Below are positions 1 through 9,361 of a DNA stretch of 64,000 nt, one piece after another. The translations under genes and the position numbers were made by a program. The notes under the pieces are model-generated. The model was not told the origin of the DNA. It saw only the letters and a list, made by a program, of their open reading frames with translations, and did no database searches. This stretch comes from Macropodus opercularis (lineage: Eukaryota; Chordata; Actinopteri; Anabantiformes; Osphronemidae). The first letter of the stretch is position 1. Every line of letters begins with the position of its first letter. The stretch lies in NCBI GenBank assembly GCA_030770545.1, contig CM061106.1, forward strand, positions 1,808,001-1,872,000. Reading direction: 5' to 3'.

Positions 1-928
1 TTGTTGGATGTGTATCTGGGGGGAACGAGCTGGAGTATAGGGGGGTCATCACAGACTTTGTGGACTGGTGTGAAGATAACCACCTGGTTCTGAACACCAG
101 CAAAACGAAGGAGCTGGTGATTGACTTCCGGCGGAAACCTGCACCACCGCCGCCGGTTTGCATAAGGGGTTCTGGGATCGAGATGGTGGACACTTACAAA
201 TATCTGGGTGTCCACCTCAACAATAACCTGGACTGGACTGACAACTCGGATGCCCTGTACAGGAGGGGCCAGAGTCGCCTCCACCTGCTGAGGCGACTGA
301 GGTCCTTTGGGGTGTGCAGGGCTCTCCTACGGACTGTTTACGACACGGTAGTGGCATCGGCAGTCCTCTACGGCGTTGTGTGCTGGGCGGGCGGCAGCAC
401 GGACAGAGACAGAAAAAAGGCTGAACAAACTGGTAAAGAAAGCTGGCTCTGTCCTGGGCTGCCCACTGGAGTCCATCAAGGTGGTGGCCAATAGAAGGAC
501 GCGGGCGAAACTGTCGTCCATCATGGCCAATCCCTCCCACCCCCTGCACCAAACCGTGGAGGACCAACGCAGCTCACACAGCGCGAGACTGCTGCACCCG
601 AAGTGCAGGACTGAGCTACCGGAGGTCCTTCATACCCACGGCAACAAGACTCTACAACACATCAACATGACTGTAAAGCATGTTTATAGTGTGGTGTGTG
701 CCGTGCGGTGCCCATGTTTGCATGTATGTTGTTTTTTAATTTTTTTTATTCTGCACTTTTGCACTTTATGTTTATGTTGAGATATGTACATTTTTTTCTT
801 TCTTTTTGTATATAATGTATAACATATTTTTACATTTTTTTTCCAACTGTTTTTTCTCTGCTGCTGCTGGGTCACCAGAATTTCCCCACTGCGGGATTAA
901 TAAAGTCTTATCTATCTATCTATATTTT
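1..928 (+). mobile_element. L2/Rex1-like LINE, 3' part (RT C-terminus and 3' UTR)
   Basis: The frame from 60 to about 400 encodes the end of a non-LTR reverse transcriptase (motifs NTSKTKELVIDFRR and YKYLGVHL, typical of the palm-thumb junction). After a frameshift near 400 it continues in the 376-780 frame (KLVKKAGSVLGCPLES, the conserved tail of fish L2-type elements). A 3' UTR follows, ending in GGGATTAATAAAG and a TCTA tail at about 908-926. The catalytic YADD box and the 5' part lie before the window. The element is on the same strand as the NLR gene it precedes. It is dead as read because of the frameshift. The family is judged from protein motifs only; CR1-superfamily membership is firm and the exact clade is not. 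Confidence 0.85.
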
Positions 929-969
929 TTTAAATAATAACAAAATATTTCCATTTGTCTTCTCACTAG

Positions 970-1143
970 ACTGAGTGGTTGTAACCTGTCAGACAGAAGC
1001 TGTGAAGCTCTGTCCTCAGTTCTCAGCTCTCAGTCCTCTAGTCTGAGAGAACTGGACCTGAGTAACAACGACCTGCAGGATTCAGGAGTGAAGCTGTTGT
1101 CTCCTGGACTGAAGAGTCCACACTGTCAACTGGAGACTCTCAG
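970..1143 (+). CDS. NLR gene 1, leucine-rich-repeat exon A (174 bp)
   Basis: This is a 174-bp exon with AG before 970 and GT after 1143, in the phase shared by all LRR exons in the window. It encodes one LRR pair starting [18 protein letters not shown] and containing [19 protein letters not shown], the ribonuclease-inhibitor-type repeat of fish NLR-C proteins. Such repeats form the ligand-sensing or regulatory horseshoe of a cytosolic innate receptor. The FISNA-NACHT exon is not in the window and should lie upstream. The LINE ends only about 40 bp before the splice acceptor, leaving a short pyrimidine tract. Confidence 0.9.
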
Positions 1144-1272
1144 GTCAGGATGATGAACTTCACTACATTGTCCTCAGTTTTTGAAACGCAACAAAAAGTA
1201 TTAGTTAGTACATTATTACAAGTATTAGTTACTCCTCCACCAAGTCTTCTCTGTGTTGTTGTGTGTCTGCAG

Positions 1273-1446
1273 GTTGTCAGGTTGTCTGGTCACAGAGGGA
1301 GGTTGTGCTTCTCTGGCCTCAGCTCTGAGCTCCAACCCCTCCCATCTGAGAGAGCTGGACCTGAGCTACAATCATCCAGGAGACTCAGGAGTGAAGCTGC
1401 TGTCTGCTCTACTGGAAGATCCACACTGGAGACTGGACACTATCAG
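1273..1446 (+). CDS. NLR gene 1, leucine-rich-repeat exon B (174 bp)
   Basis: This is a second 174-bp LRR exon, with acceptor AG at 1271-1272 and donor GT at 1447-1448. It reads RLSGCLVTEGGCASLASAL and then LRELDLSYNHPGDSGVKLL. It is in phase with exon A across a 129-bp intron and has no stops. It is the last LRR before the linker and B30.2 exons, the usual order at the 3' end of this family. Confidence 0.9.
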
Positions 1447-1668
1447 GTATGGAGAGGCTTGTTTTAGCAGAGACTTCAAGAGAAGTGAAGCCTTTTCTCC
1501 ACGTCACCTCCTGCTCCGTAGATTCCAAGATAAGGCTCCAATTCCTTAGTATCTGCTGAATGTCCATCCCTACATACAAGCCTCCATCTGAACACAATCC
1601 TAGAACAACATGAGAGCCATGTAATGTCCATGTCTGCATGTGCTGGTCTGACCCCGTCCTCCTTTCAG

Positions 1669-1715
1669 GGTGGAGCCTGGTGGAGTCCGATGGTTGAGAC
1701 CAGGTCTGAGGAAGT
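1669..1715 (+). CDS. NLR gene 1, short linker exon between LRRs and B30.2
   Basis: This 47-bp exon is bounded by AG at 1667-1668 and GT at 1716-1717 and encodes VEPGGVRWLRPGLRK. That peptide is the characteristic short bridge before the PRY domain in fish NLRC3-like and TRIM-like B30.2 genes. Its last base joins the first two of the next exon to give a tyrosine codon, so the frame is kept. It is too short to appear as an open reading frame on its own; phase and motif are the evidence. Confidence 0.85.
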
Positions 1716-1860
1716 GTAAGTGTGTTTTAATGAGACTGATGAAACAAAGCAGCAACATTCAACCATCTTCAAACTGTCACATCACTGATGTCATGAGTCA
1801 TCATCAAACTGATGAGAGATGAATAACTGCAGCTGGATTGTGTCTTGTTCTCTCCATCAG

Positions 1861-2390
1861 ATTTCTGTCAACTCACCATCGACACAAACACAGTGAACAG
1901 AAAACTACGACTGTCTGACAACAACAGGAAGGTGACACGTGTGGAGGAGGATCAGTCGTATCCTGATCATCCAGACAGATTTGACTACTGGCCTCAGCTG
2001 CTGTGTAGTAATGAACTGACTGGTCGCTGTTACTGGGAGGTTGAGTGGAAAGAAGATGTTGATATATCAGTGAGTTACAGAGGAATCAGAAGGAAAGGAG
2101 ACAGTAAAGACTGTGAGTTTGGAGCAAACGATCAGTCCTGGAGTCTGAACTGCTCTGAAGATAATGGTTACTCTGTCTGGCACAATAACATAGAAACATT
2201 CATCTCGTCCTCTGTGTCTGACAGAGTATCAGTGTTTGTGGACTGTCCTGCTGGTTCTCTGTCCTTCTACAGAGTCTCCTCTGACAAACTGATCCACCTC
2301 CACACCTTCAACACCACATTCACTCAACCTCTGTATCCTGGGTTTGGAGTCTGGTCTCTTGGTTCCTCATTGTCTGTATGTGATGTGTAG
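1861..2390 (+). CDS. NLR gene 1, PRY-SPRY (B30.2) terminal exon
   Basis: The acceptor AG is at 1859-1860 and the open frame runs to a stop at 2388-2390. The PRY part has LTIDTNTVNRKLRLSDNNRK and the SPRY part has GRCYWEVEW, VSVFVDCPAGSLSFY and YPGFGVW in the usual order, about 176 residues, intact. B30.2 domains bind protein or peptide partners. In fish NLR-C genes they form the C-terminus and are often under diversifying selection. A possible poly(A) signal AATAAA is at 3263-3268. The gene is NLRC3-like by class, and I give no symbol because the family has hundreds of members in fish. Confidence 0.92.
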
Positions 2391-4560
2391 TAGTGAGAGT
2401 GTGGTTCTGTCAGAGAAACGTTGTCTCTGTTGATCACATAGTTCAGTCTGTTCATGTCTGTCTCAGTTTCAGATTCATGTATTGAATCAGTTTCTTTCTG
2501 AATCAGTTCTAAATGATTCCTTGTCAACTTCTTCCGCTTCCTTTAAAGATGGAAGCTCAGATTATTCCAGGATGTAAATGTTGATGACTTGTTGTGAAGT
2601 TGTTTTCCAGTGAATATCAGGATGTTTTCTCTTTGTCTGAAGCTCAGTTCAACACATGTGACATCAGAGAAGAATCACTGAGCTGAATTAGTGAGAAGCT
2701 TCCAGATGTTCACAGATGATTGTTGAATGAAAACTGTTGGATTGAATGTGTTTGATCAGTTGCTCATTTCCTACCAGTCAATGTTCATCATCAGTTTGTA
2801 GAATCGTTGCTCATGATGTTTGTATAGATGCATTTATTCTCTTCCAGTACACTGTTAGAAATGTTCATGAAAATTATGGTAAAAAACTGTTAAATAGCCA
2901 CAGTATGTTACCGTTAAATGTTAAACAGTATATCACCATAATACATACACGTTATTACTGTTACTGAATACTGTAAAACAACAAGCAAGTAAGTGCCCTA
3001 AAATTAATTCTAATATTTAGTTTAAATTACAGATTTTGCCAATGTATATGTTTTTATATATTAATTAATTAATATTATTTATCAAAGCAAGCAAAATAAT
3101 GGCAAATATTAAAAGTCTAGAAAAATATAAGTAACTACTTAATATAAAACTATATTTATTCTATATTACAATTAATCATGTTTGTAGTGGGTTGAACAGT
3201 TCATGGCCTTGCTAGTCGCCTCTGAGCTGCTTATGTGGCCACAGCACAGACTAGAAGCTATAAATAAAGTTTTAAATGGTGACTATACTGAGTGTCCTGG
3301 AAACAACCTGTTCAAAGTAAAGTCCAACTGAATAACCGGGGAAGCGACTCTGAAACTTGACTGTTAGCTGCAACACAGGTTACACATGTACAAACAAAGG
3401 TTTTGTTGTAAGATTATTTTGCATTTGACATGTCAAAGTGTTTCGAAAGTGATGTAATTTGAATATCGATGAAGAGAGATGGACGATAAAGACACGGGTC
3501 ATTGGAAGGAGAACGGATCGAGAACTGAACTTTTCTCCTGCCTGTTATCACAAGCTTTCCCAGGTCCAAATGTTCTAAGTGACATTGGCGATGGATAGAT
3601 ATACAAAATCAATGACGCATCAAGCTCATACTATACCAAGATGCCTTTGAGGTTGTTAGCTCCTTAGGCTTTGCAAGGACAAAACATAAAACCTGACGGT
3701 AGTAGTTAACTAAGCTGTTTATGTGTCCCTGGCTACTTTGCCACTTCATGCTTTGCTTTGTTATAGTTTCAGAGTAGCGTAAAAGATGCTGGATTGTTTT
3801 GGTTTACAATAAATTGATCTATTCCATTTGTAGTCATCTTAAGTAACTGTGAAATCTACGCCAACTAATTGTAACGCCCTATTTGATTTATTGTATTTTA
3901 TACTGTAATGCTGAACTTGCTGCTGTAATATGTCCTACAGTTGTGTTTTGTGTTTCTTGCTGAAATGGCTGTGTCCAAGTTTACATTATTTACACATTAA
4001 TACATAATTTTACTGTAGATAGACTTCTACGTAACTGCAATTTGTACAATATGAATATTATATAATATTTATATATATTTATAATATAAAAAGAGTAGAG
4101 TATACCGTTATTTTTACAGTGATGTAGGGTAAACAAAAGCACCGTACATTTTACACTTGTTGACAAGTGTAAAATGTACGGTGTCTTTTTAGATTTATGG
4201 TAATGTGTTTCACAGTTTGACCATATTTTACACAGAGAATTGTGCTGCACAGTTGCTCTAGTCTAGTAGTATTTATAGTTTTCGTAGAATGATCTGACTG
4301 ACGGTTGGATTGGCTGACTGACGGTAAGCGTATCGCGTCACTTCCTGTCACCGAGGTTTGCTGCTGGTCTGTTGCTGGTTGCAACAGCGTTTTTGTTAAA
4401 CAACTCTCCTCACTTTTATCTCTTTACTGTTGTTTTCTAACTTGTTTCGAGTGCCTAAGGGTCACACGCTTGTAATACTCAAGCACCTTATTCCCCTTTC
4501 ATTAAAAGCACTGCTAATCTCGTAGCTTTCTGGTCTTTTCAGCTAAGCTAGCCTAACTTT
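2391..4560. other. Non-coding region downstream of NLR gene 1
   Basis: No open frame here resembles a known protein. The stretch from about 2850 to 4280 is AT-rich and has short motifs (TTACCGTTA, TTTACAGT) at both ends, which would fit a worn non-autonomous DNA transposon. I could not define its termini or a target duplication. The only sharp structure is the palindrome at 4135-4190. Confidence 0.4.
4135..4190. repeat. Near-perfect palindrome (20-bp arms, 2-bp loop)
   Basis: The arms 4141-4160 and 4163-4182 are exact reverse complements around the dinucleotide TG. With a single extra base the pairing continues outward to about 4135 and 4190. Two transposon ends joined head to head, or the stem of a MITE, are the likeliest sources. 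The flanks are AT-rich. Confidence 0.75.
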
Positions 4561-4565
4561 CTGCC

Positions 4566-4879
4566 ATGGCTTCTCTGTCTCCTTCTCCTACTTTCTCTTG
4601 CTCGGTGCCTTATGTTTAGCTCGTCCTCTGCCTCCATTAGTGTTAATAGTATCTGTAATAAGTGTGAGATAGTGGCAGCGCTGGAGGCGAGGCTGACTGA
4701 TTTGAAATCTCAGCTGCGCACTGTGGAAAACCAGTCAGCTAGTCAGGCCCCGCTAGCTAGTGTGGAGCCTCCTAGCTTAGCTGCTACTCGTCCCTCAGTG
4801 GGTCCCGAGCAGCCGGGATGTGACTGGGTGACGGTTCGTAGGAGTCGTAGTTCTAGGCAGTCGCCCACGGTTCACCACC
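4566..4879 (+). pseudogene. Non-LTR retrotransposon ORF1-like fragment
   Basis: An ATG at 4566 opens a short frame that ends within 60 bp. A shifted frame from about 4612 gives a serine-rich start, a CNKC pair and a short coiled coil (IVAALEARLTDLKSQLRTVE), then CDWVTVRRSR. This layout matches ORF1 proteins of some fish LINEs, but I recognise it only by pattern. The similarity breaks off at about 4879, where the Polinton end begins, so the fragment appears to be the insertion target. The downstream half is not found in the window. Confidence 0.5.
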
Positions 4880-5255
4880 AGAGAGAAATAGTTACAACCT
4901 TCCATCAAATTAATTTTGACAGTTCTAGGTGAGAGGTCACAGCTTCTGATTGGCCGATCCTTATCTAAGCCCCTCCCCGTTCCGGATGGGACGGGGTCTC
5001 TAGGGGGTCGGTTGACAGGTGGCTATGGTCAACGCTGCAGGGTAGGGAGTGAGCGCCTGTCTGTCTGTAGATCTGCAACTGATAGCGGGTTGAGAAAACC
5101 GTCTTTTAGAAAAAACGTTGAAGCATATCTCTAAGTCCACCTTGGCTGCCCATGTCCCTCCTTTTCACGACCACCTCGCAATCATTCGGCTCACAAGTAA
5201 TGCCCTAAAAGTAAGGCTTATTTCTACACATTAGAAGTTTGTGGTTGTGCTAGTC
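4880..5255 (+). repeat. Polinton terminal/leader block, copy A
   Basis: This block recurs downstream in two pieces (7378-7475 and about 8283-8575). Shared landmarks are the CTTCTGATTGG segment, the CGGATGGG segment, TGATAGCGGGTTGAGAAAACC and ACACATTAGAAGTTTG. It is the upstream region of the CARD gene. The position of the TATA box in copy B reads CCTAAAAGTAAG here (5204-5215). A hAT insertion at 5256 separates the block from the gene start, and its last part resumes at 6505. Confidence 0.85.
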
Positions 5256-6496
5256 CATAGGTGTCAAACTCTGGCCCGCGGGCCAAATTTGGCCCGCAGC
5301 GTAATTATATTTGGCCCGCGAAGCCATACCAAATTACTATTAGAGCTGGCCCGCCGGTAATTATCATGTACCGCTAATACTACAAATCCCAGAATTCTCT
5401 GTTGGCGTTTTGGTGGCGTCAATCGCGAGAGGTCCCATTAACGCCCACTCCTTCTGTTGACCATAGTCATAGAGACCTTATGCAAATACTGGCATCGTGC
5501 TACCCTCCCAAAATGGCTAAAAGAAGCGTTAACAGTATTGTTTTCCTAATATTAACACTGTGAACGCTGTGAAGCGAATGTAGACACTTGTCTACTTGTT
5601 CACTGTTTACCGGAGCGGTCGCTTCTGCGCCATTGAACGCCTCATTTTTCTGCCTGACTCGCGGAGCAGAAGAGACAGATCGATCGTTTTCAACTCGCTG
5701 GGAATTCAAAAATGTTCAGTCTTTGGACATGAAACTCACACAAGTCGCAGATTAAAGTATCGGCTTTCGGGTGGTTTTTGTGATTCGTGTTACGGTTTTG
5801 CTGCAACGAGCCCGTTTAACAGGTTTCGCTTTCCTCGGCGAATCGCCACATCAGTCAGCTGTTACTGATAGTATGTGTGAGTGGCGCGCAGTGATGCTCC
5901 CAGTTACTCAGATAGTCCAGTGGTTAGTCTGCTGCACACTAATACGTGAGGCTACCGGTTCAAATCCTCCTAGAGTTGTCCCTATTTTGGTTGTGATGTT
6001 TATTGTCATCACATTGAATCTGAATGTTCTGCTTGTTGTAATAATGCTTTTAAAACTTCATCAATGTCAGGAAAGTCCTGCAAAATTCTATCAACACGTT
6101 TTAGTCGTTTTCTATACTTTTACTGTTTGGATCAACTCAACTGTGTTTTCTTTAATTATTTAATTATAAATACCTATTTAATATTACTTCATTATGCTTT
6201 ATTTTGAAATGTAAGACTTTTAACTTGTTCTGAACATGTTTAGCTCTTTTTTTAACCACTTGGATTTTTCTTAAACTAGCTTTAAGAACTTTTTAAACTC
6301 TCCAGTTACCGTCAACGGTTCTTGGGAATAAATTCAGCATTACAGCATTCACAGAGAATTTCCTTACGGAAATAGTCTAGTCAAGCTTTGCTTGTTCCAT
6401 ATCCACTTTTTTTCCCCAGTAAATATCAATGTTGGCCCGCGACTTCGTTCCAGTTTTCAATTTTGGCCCACTGTGTATTTGAGTTTGACACCCCTG
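5256..6496. mobile_element. hAT-type DNA transposon with 8-bp target duplication
   Basis: The element is bounded by inverted termini (CATAGGTGTCAAACTC on the left; the right end reads inward as CAGGGGTGTCAAACTC). It is flanked by an exact 8-bp duplication TGCTAGTC at 5248-5255 and 6497-6504, the size made by hAT transposases. Subterminal GGCCCGC repeats are present at both ends. Removing it restores continuity with leader copy B. The interior has no long transposase frame, so it is non-autonomous or decayed. It contains a tRNA-like segment at about 5900-5970. Confidence 0.93.
5898..5975 (+). other. tRNA-like segment (Pol III A and B boxes) inside the hAT
   Basis: TAGTCCAGTGGTTAG (5912-5926) fits the Pol III A box and GGTTCAAATCC (5957-5967) fits the B box, with normal spacing. 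I could not fold a clean acceptor stem or anticodon arm by eye. A decayed tRNA pseudogene or SINE head is more likely than a working tRNA. Confidence 0.5.
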
Positions 6497-6554
6497 TGCT
6501 AGTCGGTTCAGAGTATTTTTTTTTTTTTCTTTTCAAAAAACCCAAGAAAGAAAC

Positions 6555-6929
6555 ATGACTACTCCTACTAAAGTAAACGGCCTCCCTGTTTGGGAAAGAA
6601 GAGTTTGTCTTTCGTCCAGTGGAAGGAGAAAGTCCTGTGGTCCAAACTCGCTGAACCTCCCTCCAAGCGAGAGGCTGAGGGACGTATGGAGAAGCTTCAT
6701 CGATGGGATTTCAGGACCTGTTCTCAAAAGTCTGTTGGACAAACTTTTGGTGAAAAAGGTGATAAATGATCCCAAGAGGGAGGAAACGGAGAAGCAGCAA
6801 AGCAGAGGAGACAAAGCTTGTTTCCTTATCGACACAGTGAGGAGGAAAGGTGACACTGCCAGTTCAGAGATGATCGAGATCCTCTGTGAGCTCGACCCGT
6901 TTCTGTGTGAACACCTAGAACTGATCTGA
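6555..6929 (+). CDS. Polinton accessory gene 1: CARD-domain protein
   Basis: This is an intact 124-residue frame from an ATG. Residues 1-9 (MTTPTKVNG) are identical to the start of the gene at 8576. Residues about 40-122 match a caspase-recruitment domain: a first helix RLRDVWRSFI, SLLDKLLVKKVIND, a central KACFLIDTVRRKG, and a last helix ending LDPFLCEHLEL. CARDs mediate homotypic contacts in inflammasome and caspase-1 signalling. A CARD-only protein carried by a virus-like element would be expected to act as a decoy or modulator, which is inference. The leader copy is cut by a hAT, so expression may be lost. A host CARD exon captured or left behind is the alternative. There are no introns. 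Confidence 0.8.
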   Translation: MTTPTKVNGLPVWERRVCLSSSGRRKSCGPNSLNLPPSERLRDVWRSFIDGISGPVLKSLLDKLLVKKVINDPKREETEKQQSRGDKACFLIDTVRRKGDTASSEMIEILCELDPFLCEHLELI

Positions 6930-7377
6930 ACGTAAGTCCTGATAGATCATGGTGCTCTTTGTTATTTCTTACTAGTTATAATATTTAGTGAATGTGCCCC
7001 ATATTACTATGCAGTGGGTGTGAAGAACAACAGAACTAACAGAAGACAAGTTGTCATTTTGTCGTCAGGCTGATGTGGATCATAGCTCGGTTTCAAAGAA
7101 CAAAGAGACAGAGAACTGAACAACGTTATATATAGAAATCGAAAAAAAAGTATGAATCTTGAATGTGTATTAACGAGTGATGAATGTGTTGTCGTTTTAT
7201 AAGAAGCTCCTGTAACAACTGTAATTGAAACAATGTATTACAAGAACAATGATAATCCAACATCATCCTAATTTGCTACTGATTACATATTTGTGAAAGA
7301 ATAAATCCAACCAAACTCATGTTTGATGTGTGATCTGGTAGCTTGCTTTGTATCACATTTAATTTGACATACTCTAC
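6930..7377. other. Spacer between CARD gene and leader copy B
   Basis: This is AT-rich DNA with no convincing open frame. AATAAATC at about 7301 could serve as a poly(A) signal for the CARD gene. Confidence 0.4.
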
Positions 7378-8575
7378 AGAGAGAAATAGTTAGGACCTTT
7401 CATCAAAATAATTTTGACAGTTCTAGGTGAGAGGTCACAGCTTCTGATTGGTCGATCCTTATCTAAGACCCGCCCTAAGCCCGTCCCTAATATGATATGA
7501 TATTTATGAAATTATTATGAAATAATAAAAAAAATAATAGTTAAAAAAATAATAATCAGAAAAGGGGGGTTCATTTATTGTGTAATAGGAGTTTTTATTA
7601 TGATGATGTTAGAATGGTGTTTCAGAGGCTTATTGGTGGTTTTATTCACTTCAGGGTTTATGGTGTAGGTGCTGCTGCACCATCAAGGGTCTGCAGACTG
7701 GGGGTGTGTGTGTGTGTGTGCGTGCTTCGTAACAGAGGGGGTGGGGGGTGGTTGGTGTGGGGGGCTGTTTGTAACAAGTGTTTGGTAAAAAGTTTCTAGA
7801 CAGCAAACAGAGACTGATGTTGAAAAAAGAAAAGAAAGTTCTTTAGTGAAGAATATGTTCAGAGGTAAAAAAAATAAAATAATGTTGACTTACTAGTTTT
7901 GTAAATGGTAACAGTTTTTCTACTTTAAAAAAAAAACAACAACCAAAAAGTCACATACAGCAAAACATTAGGTGTGTGTGTGTCCTATAGTTCTCAAGAG
8001 AAAGAAACGTGAAGTTAAATTAAAAATGGGAACAGTTTTTCTACTTTTAAAAAAAAACCCAAAAACTCACATACAGCAAAACATTATGTGTGTGTGTGTT
8101 CTATAGATCTCAAGAGAAACAAAACAGAACTTAAAACAAACTTGAAGTTAAATTAAACTGAGACATAGTGTGAAACTAAGAGTTTACCTTTTGCGAAGTA
8201 AGAATCGGTCATTTTCTGAGGAGCGTCTCCTCCAGTGTCCGTCTCCTGTAGCGTCGCTGTGTAAACTGAGGCTGTGGACTTGCGTTCCGGATGGGGCGGA
8301 GTCTCTAGGGGGTCGGATGACAAGGGGCTGTGTCTAACTGCGCAGGGTAGGGACGATCGCCTGTATGTCTGTCTGCGACTGATAGCGGGTTGAGAAAACC
8401 GTCTTTAAGAAAAAAAAAATGTTGAATCATATCTCTAAGTCAACCTTGGCTGTCCATGCCCCTCCTTTTCACGACCACCGCAATGTCCTATAAATAAGCT
8501 TAATTCTACACATTAGAAGTTTGTAGTTGTGCTAGTCGGTTCAGGGTATTTTTTCAAAAAATCCAAGAAAGAAAC
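7378..8575 (+). repeat. Polinton terminal/leader block, copy B, split by a 0.8-kb insert
   Basis: 7378-7475 repeats 4880-4975 at roughly 90 percent by eye, and about 8283-8575 repeats the rest of copy A up to the ATG. The intervening 7490-8280 is not in copy A. It holds an AT-rich run, a GT microsatellite (about 7700-7720) and an imperfect tandem duplication (about 7908-8017 and 8030-8150, both with TCACATACAGCAAAACATTA). A TATA box, TATAAATA, lies at 8489-8496, about 80 bp before the ATG at 8576. Confidence 0.8.
8489..8496 (+). promoter_or_regulatory. TATA box of accessory gene 2
   Basis: TATAAATA lies 80 bp upstream of the ATG in leader copy B. The same spot in copy A is changed to CTAAAAGTAAG. 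Confidence 0.55.
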
Positions 8576-9247
8576 ATGACTACTCCTACTAAAGTAAACG
8601 GTGTCATCTCTAGCATACCTGTGGGTCTTACTGAGGAGTCTGCGTTATGGAATGCACCCAGGAAATCAACATTTCATCTGTGTCGGGTGCAGAAGCCAAC
8701 GGATGCGTCTCTGCGTGGAGAACTGAAGCTGGAGTCTGGGAGTTTCGGCTACGTGTTTCAGTATAGCACGGGAGAACTGTTATTATACCAGTTAAAAGAA
8801 GGAGAGATTTTTAATCCAGAGACCGTAACAGCGCCAGTGATGGTAACTGACTGGGGCGTCCTGAGACATATAATCATGGGCTATGTCATGCACAACTTTG
8901 GTGAAGACCCTGCTGGCCAAAGCAGCCCTGTTGTGAAGTTGGAAGACTCACAGACACCGACAGCGAGTGCCGGACCCCGGGTAATCAAGGCCGTGTGGGA
9001 GACTCAGTCCTCAGCTAGCGGTATATGGTATTACAAGATTATAGCTGAGTTTAGAGAATCAGGAGAGAACACCATGACGTTACAACGGTTCAACAGCGAG
9101 TGTGGTGTTTTTCGGTCTGTGCTCAGCATGTCTCTCTTTAGCTGGAGAAAGATTTTTGACAAGTGGGGCTCTGAAATTGCTCAACTGTTTCGTGGAAGCC
9201 AGGATTGGAAGGAGATCGTCGTATTGAGAAAAGCCCTGTTTGTTTGA
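8576..9247 (+). CDS. Polinton accessory gene 2, unknown function
   Basis: This is an intact 223-residue frame. Its first nine residues equal those of the CARD gene and its leader is the same, but the body is unrelated. I do not recognise the body. It has GSFGYVFQYSTGELLLYQL near residue 60, then a hydrophobic stretch (VLRHIIMGYVMHNFG). An acidic and serine-rich linker follows, and then a C-terminal part rich in aromatic residues (SLFSWRKIFDKWG). There is no signal peptide or membrane helix. The gene sits between the CARD gene and the integrase, all on the same strand, in the accessory zone of the element. A role against host defence would fit the location, but nothing in the residues proves it. 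Confidence 0.75.
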   Translation: MTTPTKVNGVISSIPVGLTEESALWNAPRKSTFHLCRVQKPTDASLRGELKLESGSFGYVFQYSTGELLLYQLKEGEIFNPETVTAPVMVTDWGVLRHIIMGYVMHNFGEDPAGQSSPVVKLEDSQTPTASAGPRVIKAVWETQSSASGIWYYKIIAEFRESGENTMTLQRFNSECGVFRSVLSMSLFSWRKIFDKWGSEIAQLFRGSQDWKEIVVLRKALFV

Positions 9248-9293
9248 CAGCTGTCAATCCCCAATCACAACCCAGACCCGCCCCCTGCATTCG

Positions 9294-9303
9294 GAATAAA
9301 TAG
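9294..9303 (+). promoter_or_regulatory. Possible TATA box before small accessory ORF
   Basis: AATAAATAGA lies about 60 bp upstream of the ATG at 9362. AT-rich motifs like this precede several genes of the element. Confidence 0.35.
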
Positions 9304-9361
9304 AGGCTGAGCTGTTTCAACAGGACAGCCTATCTACACATCGACTCCTGCCGCTAAGAAG

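Noticed and set aside
5898..5975. Functional tRNA gene
   Set aside because: A and B boxes are present, but no clean cloverleaf was found by eye.
5596..6163. Overlapping open frames inside the hAT as a transposase gene
   Set aside because: They are short, overlap in different frames and lack the hAT dimerisation and DDE motifs.
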